The notes under the pieces are model-generated. The model made no database searches, had not been told where the DNA came from, and saw only the letters and a program-made list of their open reading frames with translations. Position numbers and translations under genes: made by a program. From contig DGFE01000131.1 of assembly GCA_002391525.1 (NCBI GenBank), positions 7,687 to 26,217 on the forward strand: a stretch of DNA of 18,531 nucleotides, read 5' to 3'. Below, one piece after another: positions 14,003-18,531 of this stretch. Each line of letters begins with the position of its first letter. The stretch's first letter is position 1. The stretch is from Competibacteraceae bacterium UBA3908. GTDB lineage: Bacteria; Pseudomonadota; Gammaproteobacteria; Competibacterales; Competibacteraceae.

Positions 14003-14616
14003 TGCTCGATGACCAGCTTGACGCTCAAGTCCCCACGCTGGGCGACGATGCGGGTGGGCAGTTCGTGGGCGGCGGCTGGCGCGTAGGCGGGATAGTCGAT
14101 GATCCAGCCATTCTGCTCCAGCCGGGTCAGGCGACCGCTGGCGTCGGTCTGGATCGTCGGGTTCGGACCCGGTTCCGGCAGGCCGCGCACCCAGTAGCGC
14201 AGCCCGTTGACCGGCAGGCGCACGCCCAGGGTTTGTTCGAGCAAGGTATCGGGATCGGGCGCGGTCCAATTCTGGCCGTCCTGGGTCTGGACGCTCACCT
14301 CCCGCCCGTCGCCCCGAACCACGACCCGGCCCTGGCCGAGCGGCCCGATCAGGTCGATGCGATAACCCGGACCTCGTTGCGCCCACTGGAAGCTGGCGTG
14401 CCAGCCGTCCTGACCGTTGACGACGCCGATTCGACCGACAGCGCGCCAGACGGTCAGTCGCCCCAGCGCCGGTTGGCGGGCTTCCCAGGCGCCCTGGCCG
14501 ACCGGCGAGACGGGCGGAACCGCGCAGCCGGACAGCAGCGCGGCCAGAGCGAGCGGGATTCCCAGCGGTTGCGCCTTCAATCGAGGCATTATCCGAAGCA
14601 ACGGGGATACGCGCAT
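13990..14616 (-). CDS. lolB: Outer-membrane lipoprotein LolB
   Basis: LolB (208 aa; E. coli 207) receives lipoproteins from the periplasmic carrier LolA and inserts them into the outer membrane. A lipoprotein signal peptide ends in the lipobox LLSGC with C31, and Ala at +2 fits outer-membrane sorting. The mature part shows the single beta-barrel pattern with WRAVGRIGVVNGQDGWHASFQW, YRIDLIGPLGQG and NGLRYWVRGLPEPG, a well-conserved LolB segment. The ATG at 14614-14616 comes four bases after the TPR gene stop, preceded by GGTGAG, and a second ATG nine codons later is possible. lolB upstream of ispE is a widely conserved arrangement. Confidence 0.96.
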   Translation of the reverse strand: MRVSPLLRIMPRLKAQPLGIPLALAALLSGCAVPPVSPVGQGAWEARQPALGRLTVWRAVGRIGVVNGQDGWHASFQWAQRGPGYRIDLIGPLGQGRVVVRGDGREVSVQTQDGQNWTAPDPDTLLEQTLGVRLPVNGLRYWVRGLPEPGPNPTIQTDASGRLTRLEQNGWIIDYPAYAPAAAHELPTRIVAQRGDLSVKLVIEQWTL

Positions 14617-14620
14617 CGTC

Positions 14621-16330
14621 TCACCAGCCGAACCGTTCCTGAAGCTGGCGTAAATGGCGGCTGTCCGGCTGCCTGGTCAACGCCTCCCGCCAGATGCGCC
14701 TGGCTTCGTCGCGCTGACCATTCGTCCACAGCACCTCGCTCAAATGCGCGGCGATTTCGGCGTCGGCGTTCACCTGATACGCCCGGCGCAGATACTCCAG
14801 CGCCTTGACGTGGTTGCCCAGCCGGTATTGCACCCAGCCCATGCTGTCGAGCACGGCGGCATCGTCGGGCAACAGCGCCAGGGCTTGTTCGATGTAGCCC
14901 AACGCCTCCTGATAACGGTCGGTGCGGTCGGCCAGGGTATAGCCGAGCGCGTTCAGCGCCTGACCGTTCTTGGGATCGGCGGCGATGATCGCGCGCAAGT
15001 CCCGCTCCAGCAGGTCCAGCCGGTCGAGCCTTTCCGCCACCAGCGCCCGGGCGTAGAGCAAATCCTTGTCGTTGGGATGCAGCGCCAGCGCCCGGTCGAG
15101 CGTATCGAAGGATTCCCGATAGCGCTCGCCCTCGCGCAGCGCTTCGGCTTCGGCCAGATAGAGATTGATGCTGTTCTGCGGATTGCCGCGGCGCAGCGAA
15201 TCGAAATGCTGGCTGACGGCGGCGGTATCCCCAACCTTGGCCAGCACCACGCCCTTGCGCACCTGGGCGGTCAGGTAGCGCTCCTCGCCGGACACGCGCT
15301 CGTACCACTCGCGGGCCTTGGCGTAGGCTCCGCGCTGCTCCTCGATCCGACCCAACTCGAAATAGGCGTCCGCCAGCCGGACGTTGCGCTTGATCAGATC
15401 CAAAAAATAACTTTCGGCCAGATCGAATTGGCGGGTTTCCGCCGCCAGCAGGCCGAGCGCATATATGGAATCGGTATCCTTGGGGTTTTGATTGAGCAGG
15501 GTGGCGAATTCGCGGCGAGCCTTGTCCAGTTGACCGGCGTCGATCAGCAGCCGGGCGTAGCTCATCCGCAGGTTGCGGTCGCGCGGAAGGGCGGCGACCG
15601 CCTTGGCCAGCCCCGCCAGCGCCTTGTCATTGGCGCCCTGATCCAGCAGCAGGCGGGTGCGCAGCAGGTGCGCGGTGGCCAGCTTCGGATCGATGGCCAA
15701 TGCCTGGTCCAGACTGGTCAGCGCCTGTTCGCGCTCGCCAGCCGCCGCCGCCAGCATGCCGTGGTAGTACTGGGCGAAGGCCGAGCGTGGATTGCGGTCG
15801 CGAAAGTTCTGCATCACCCGCAGAGCCCCCTGCTTGTCGTCCACCTGACTCAACAGCGAGGCGAGCGTGGCGTATCCCTGTTGCCGGTCCTTTTTGCTGG
15901 CGAGCCGTCGAACCGTCTCCAGATACTCGGTTGCCTCCTCCCCCCGGCCATTGCGCAGCAGGGCCAGCGCCAGCGCCTGCCGGGCCTGATCGTCGGCGGG
16001 GGCGAGCGCCTGCCAGCGTTGCGCCAGTTCCAGGGCGGCTGCGTTGTCCTTGACCAGCAGCGCGAGCAGGGTCGCACGTTCGGCCACCTCGGGGTCCCGG
16101 CTGATGGCGGCGGCCTGTCGGTAATTGACCAGCGCCACGTCGAGCTGATCGCGCTTGCCGGCCAGCTCCGCCGCCAGCACCCGATACATCAGCTCCGCCT
16201 GGGGGCTGGGCTGCAACACCGGTCCAATCGGAAATTCCGGTTCGGCCGGCGCCTGCGCGTCGACCACGGTAGCGCAGCCGCTCAACCACAACAGGCTGCC
16301 AAAACCCAAGACCTTCAACAATCTGTTCAT
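14621..16330 (-). CDS. TPR-repeat lipoprotein of unknown function
   Basis: A tetratricopeptide-repeat lipoprotein of 569 aa, similar in place and layout to the Pseudomonas TPR gene upstream of lolB; its role is not established to my knowledge. The signal peptide runs to the lipobox LWLSGC with C19 and Ala at +2, so an outer-membrane lipoprotein facing the periplasm is likely. Almost the whole mature protein is built from TPR-type helix pairs, for example QALTSLDQALAIDPKLATAH, REFATLLNQNPKD, LDRALALHPNDKD and LGYIEQALALLPDDAAVLD, and it ends in RHLRQLQERFGW. I use the ATG at 16328-16330 because it starts the signal peptide; a 22-codon longer reading has no such feature. It heads the lolB-ispE-prs unit, and the shared context suggests an envelope assembly role, which is inference. 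Confidence 0.93.
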   Translation of the reverse strand: MNRLLKVLGFGSLLWLSGCATVVDAQAPAEPEFPIGPVLQPSPQAELMYRVLAAELAGKRDQLDVALVNYRQAAAISRDPEVAERATLLALLVKDNAAALELAQRWQALAPADDQARQALALALLRNGRGEEATEYLETVRRLASKKDRQQGYATLASLLSQVDDKQGALRVMQNFRDRNPRSAFAQYYHGMLAAAAGEREQALTSLDQALAIDPKLATAHLLRTRLLLDQGANDKALAGLAKAVAALPRDRNLRMSYARLLIDAGQLDKARREFATLLNQNPKDTDSIYALGLLAAETRQFDLAESYFLDLIKRNVRLADAYFELGRIEEQRGAYAKAREWYERVSGEERYLTAQVRKGVVLAKVGDTAAVSQHFDSLRRGNPQNSINLYLAEAEALREGERYRESFDTLDRALALHPNDKDLLYARALVAERLDRLDLLERDLRAIIAADPKNGQALNALGYTLADRTDRYQEALGYIEQALALLPDDAAVLDSMGWVQYRLGNHVKALEYLRRAYQVNADAEIAAHLSEVLWTNGQRDEARRIWREALTRQPDSRHLRQLQERFGW

Positions 16331-16451
16331 CACCAACGAGCGTCTATCGTTCGGCTTCGGCGGCTGGGAGCGCCGCGCGAAACGGGGTTGGCGCAAGATC
16401 CGGATGCCGGTTCAGGTCGCGGCACGACGGCCCATGAGCGCGGAAAGGGCA

Positions 16452-16481
16452 TATAATCCGGCAGAAGTATGACCTTGTCAT
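16452..16481. promoter_or_regulatory. Overlapping divergent promoter elements, TPR-lolB operon and hemA
   Basis: On the minus strand ATGACA (16476-16481) and GATTAT (16453-16458) match five and four of six consensus bases with a 17-base spacer, and would drive the TPR gene with a leader of about 115 bases. On the plus strand TATAAT (16452-16457) is a perfect -10 for hemA, 84 bases before its start, but with no good -35. The two -10 elements cover the same bases, so the directions would exclude each other. Confidence 0.38.
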
Positions 16482-16541
16482 TCGACTGTTTTATCCCGCA
16501 AAATTCCAACGTTTTTCAGACCGATCCGATTGCCTCTCGCT

Positions 16542-17807
16542 ATGCCCCTGCTGGCCCTTGGCCTTAACCACCGGACCGCGCCCGTTGGCGTTCGCGAACG
16601 GGTGGCGTTCGCGTCCGACCGGCTGTCCGCCGCCTTGCGGGATTTGTTGAGCCGCGGCGGCGCCCGCGAGGCGGCGATCTTGTCCACCTGCAATCGCACG
16701 GAACTGTACTGCGGCCTGCGAGAAGGCGATGGCGGTCGCGTGGCGAAATGGCTGGGCGACTACCATTTGCTGCGCGCGACGGATTTGCAGCCTTATCTGT
16801 ATCAGCATACCGACCGACGGGCGGTGCGCCACATCCTGCGGGTCGCCGCCGGCCTGGACTCGCTGGTGCTGGGCGAGCCCCAAATCCTCGGGCAGGTGAA
16901 AGCCGCCTATCAGGCCGCCAACAGCGCCGGCACGCTGGGTGCCCTGCTGGAGCGCCTGTTTCAGCACACTTTCGCGGTGGCCAAGCAGGTGCGCACCGAC
17001 ACCCGCATCGGCGCCAGCCCGGTGTCGGTGGCGTTCGCGGCGGTCGGCCTGGCCAAGCAGATTTTCGCCGATCTGCCCAAGCGCACCGCCCTGCTGATCG
17101 GGGCCGGCGACACCACCGAACTGGTCGCCCGTCACCTGCATGAAAACGGCATTGGCCGGCTGGTGGTGGCCAACCGCACCCTGGAGCGCGCGCACGCGCT
17201 GGCGGCGTCCCTGGCCGGCTACGCCATCGCCCTGGACGAAATTCCCAACCATCTGGGCGAGGCCGACATCGTCATCGCCGCCACCGCCAGTCCCGGCCTG
17301 ATGCTGGCGGCGGCGCAGGTGCGCGACTGCCTGAAGCGCCGCCGCCGGCCCCTGCTGCTGGTGGATCTGGCGGTGCCGCGCGACATCGATCCGGCGGTGG
17401 CGGACCTGGACGACGTTTACCTGTACACGGTGGACGATCTCAAGGACATCATCCAGGAGAATCTGCGTTCGCGCCAGTCCGCCGCCCTGCAGGCAGAGGA
17501 AATCATCGACAGCCAGGTCGAGCACTTCATGGCCTGGCTGCGCGCCCAGGACAGCGCCGCCAGCATCCTGGCCCTGCGCCAACAGGCCGAAGCGGCGCGC
17601 GACGAAGCCGTGGCCCGCGCCCGGCGCCAACTCGCCCAGGGCAAATCCCCGGAAGACGTACTGAACATTCTCGCCAACACCTTGACCAACAAGCTCATTC
17701 ACCCGCCCTGCGCCGGCCTGCGCGAGGCCGCCGCCCAAGGCGACGTCGAGATGCTGACCCTGATCAAAAGCCTGTATCGTCTGGACGGTCGGAATCCCTG
17801 TCGATGA
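16542..17807 (+). CDS. hemA: Glutamyl-tRNA reductase
   Basis: HemA (421 aa; E. coli 418) reduces glutamyl-tRNA-Glu with NADPH to glutamate 1-semialdehyde, the first committed step of haem synthesis by the C5 pathway. Catalytic C50 lies in LSTCNRTELYCGL, at the same number as in E. coli. GLDSLVLGEPQILGQVK and GASPVSVAFAAVGLAKQIF are nearly invariant family blocks. The NADPH Rossmann motif GAGDTTELVARHL is near residue 187, and the C-terminal dimerisation helices contain FMAWLRAQDSA. The ATG at 16542 gives MPLLALGLNHRTAP; a TTG four codons earlier is less likely. There is no clear Shine-Dalgarno. hemA is divergent from the TPR gene and overlaps prfA by ATGA. Confidence 0.98.
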   Translation: MPLLALGLNHRTAPVGVRERVAFASDRLSAALRDLLSRGGAREAAILSTCNRTELYCGLREGDGGRVAKWLGDYHLLRATDLQPYLYQHTDRRAVRHILRVAAGLDSLVLGEPQILGQVKAAYQAANSAGTLGALLERLFQHTFAVAKQVRTDTRIGASPVSVAFAAVGLAKQIFADLPKRTALLIGAGDTTELVARHLHENGIGRLVVANRTLERAHALAASLAGYAIALDEIPNHLGEADIVIAATASPGLMLAAAQVRDCLKRRRRPLLLVDLAVPRDIDPAVADLDDVYLYTVDDLKDIIQENLRSRQSAALQAEEIIDSQVEHFMAWLRAQDSAASILALRQQAEAARDEAVARARRQLAQGKSPEDVLNILANTLTNKLIHPPCAGLREAAAQGDVEMLTLIKSLYRLDGRNPCR

Positions 17808-18531
17808 CACCCGGAATGATCGCCAAGCTGGAGCAACTGGCGGCCCGTCACAAGGAAGTCGGCGCGCTGCTGGCCGAGCCCGAGATCATCGGCGATAACG
17901 ACCGCTTCCGCGCCCTGTCCATGGAGTATGCCCAACTGGAGCCGGTGGCCAGCGGGTTTTGGGCCTACCGCCGCGTGCTCGACGATCTGGCGGCGGCCCG
18001 CGACCTGGCTGGCGACGGCGATCCCGAGCTGCGCGCCCTGGCCCAGGACGAACTGCTGGACGCCGAAGCCCGCCGCGCCGAACAGGAGCGGGCGCTGCAG
18101 CTGCTGCTGCTGCCGCGCGACCCGCACGACGCCGGTAACGTGTTCCTCGAAATCCGCGCCGGCACGGGCGGCGACGAAGCGGCGCTGTTTGCCGGCGATC
18201 TGCTGCGGATGTACGCTCGCTACGCCGAGTTGCGTGGCTGGAAGCTGGAACTGCTCAGCGAAAGCCCCGGCGAGCATGGCGGCTACAAGGAAGTGATCAC
18301 CCGCGTCAGCGGCCAGGGCGCCTACTCCCGGCTGAAGTTCGAATCCGGCGCCCATCGGGTCCAGCGCGTGCCGGAAACCGAAGCGCAGGGCCGCATCCAC
18401 ACCTCCGCCGCCACCGTGGCGGTATTGCCGGAACTGGCGGAAGTCGAGGAGATCGAGATCAACCCCAGCGAACTGCGCATCGACACCTATCGCGCTTCCG
18501 GGGCGGGCGGCCAGCACGTCAACAAGACCGA
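17804..18531 (+). CDS. prfA: Peptide chain release factor 1, N-terminal part (cut by window edge)
   Basis: RF1 reads UAA and UAG stop codons and triggers peptide release. The first 242 codons are present out of about 360. The N-terminal helical domain starts MTPGMIAKLEQLAARHKEV. GTGGDEAALFAGDLLRMYARY is the conserved domain 2 entry. The stop-codon recognition tripeptide P-x-T is PET in RVPETEAQGRIHTSA, a variant also found in other bacteria. The peptidyl-hydrolase motif GGQ is at 235-237, six codons from the end of the window. The ATG overlaps the hemA stop, so the pair is probably co-translated; hemA-prfA (often followed by the RF1 methyltransferase prmC) is a common order. Confidence 0.97.
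   Translation, partial: MTPGMIAKLEQLAARHKEVGALLAEPEIIGDNDRFRALSMEYAQLEPVASGFWAYRRVLDDLAAARDLAGDGDPELRALAQDELLDAEARRAEQERALQLLLLPRDPHDAGNVFLEIRAGTGGDEAALFAGDLLRMYARYAELRGWKLELLSESPGEHGGYKEVITRVSGQGAYSRLKFESGAHRVQRVPETEAQGRIHTSAATVAVLPELAEVEEIEINPSELRIDTYRASGAGGQHVNKT

Noticed and set aside
14003..14386. Longer ispE reading inside lolB
   Set aside because: The extension is lolB read in another frame; IspE homologues begin just before the PAPAKLNL motif.
14654..16456. A 600-codon plus-strand open frame opposite the TPR lipoprotein gene
   Set aside because: It is the mirror of the TPR coding strand; its apparent repeats simply reflect the TPR periodicity on the other strand.
16491..17810. A 439-codon minus-strand open frame opposite hemA
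   Set aside because: It is the complementary-strand shadow of hemA with a Gln/Gly/His/Arg-rich translation and no domain.

Overview
This is a GC-rich chromosomal window from a gammaproteobacterium. It holds 19 protein genes (two cut by the window ends) and two tRNA genes, packed with 4-bp overlaps and short gaps. Nearly everything is core housekeeping. Gene content and order match two loci that I know from Pseudomonas (algU-mucABC-lepA-lepB-rnc-era, and hemA-prfA opposite a TPR gene-lolB-ispE-tRNA-Gln-prs-rplY-pth-ychF), here placed next to each other. A lineage such as Competibacteraceae or another deep gammaproteobacterial group is possible, but that is a guess. I see no phage, insertion sequence, CRISPR array, toxin locus with partner, or biosynthetic cluster.

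Region 1 (1-6950, minus strand) reads rpoE > rseA > rseB > rseC > lepA > lepB > DUF4845 gene > rnc > era. It combines the envelope-stress sigma factor with its membrane anti-sigma factor and periplasmic regulator, a membrane redox protein, a ribosome-associated GTPase, signal peptidase I, a small membrane protein, RNase III and the Era GTPase. mucD, which follows mucC in Pseudomonas, is absent. A possible sigma-E promoter with an exact 16-bp spacer precedes rpoE, and a strong hairpin lies in the leader of lepA.

Region 2 (7044-9430): nadB runs on the plus strand, divergent from rpoE and convergent (5-bp gap) with a small YgfX-like membrane protein gene. An elongator tRNA-Met gene with a well-formed sigma-70-type promoter lies between the YgfX-like gene and ychF.

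Region 3 (9511-16330, minus strand) reads TPR lipoprotein > lolB > ispE > tRNA-Gln > prs > rplY > pth > ychF, covering lipoprotein insertion, isoprenoid synthesis, PRPP synthesis, ribosomal protein bL25, peptidyl-tRNA recycling and a ribosome-linked ATPase. A strong intrinsic terminator lies between prs and rplY, only about 20 bases before the rplY start, next to a palindromic C/G-block repeat.

Region 4 (16542-18531, plus strand): hemA overlaps prfA by four bases. hemA is divergent from the TPR gene, and the -10 elements of the two directions appear to overlap. No gene-free stretch exceeds about 215 bases.

The most useful second looks are regulatory: the terminator before rplY, the lepA leader hairpin, the rpoE/nadB intergenic region, and the orphan ygfX with an unexplained open frame upstream. 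I did not find a convincing novel system.
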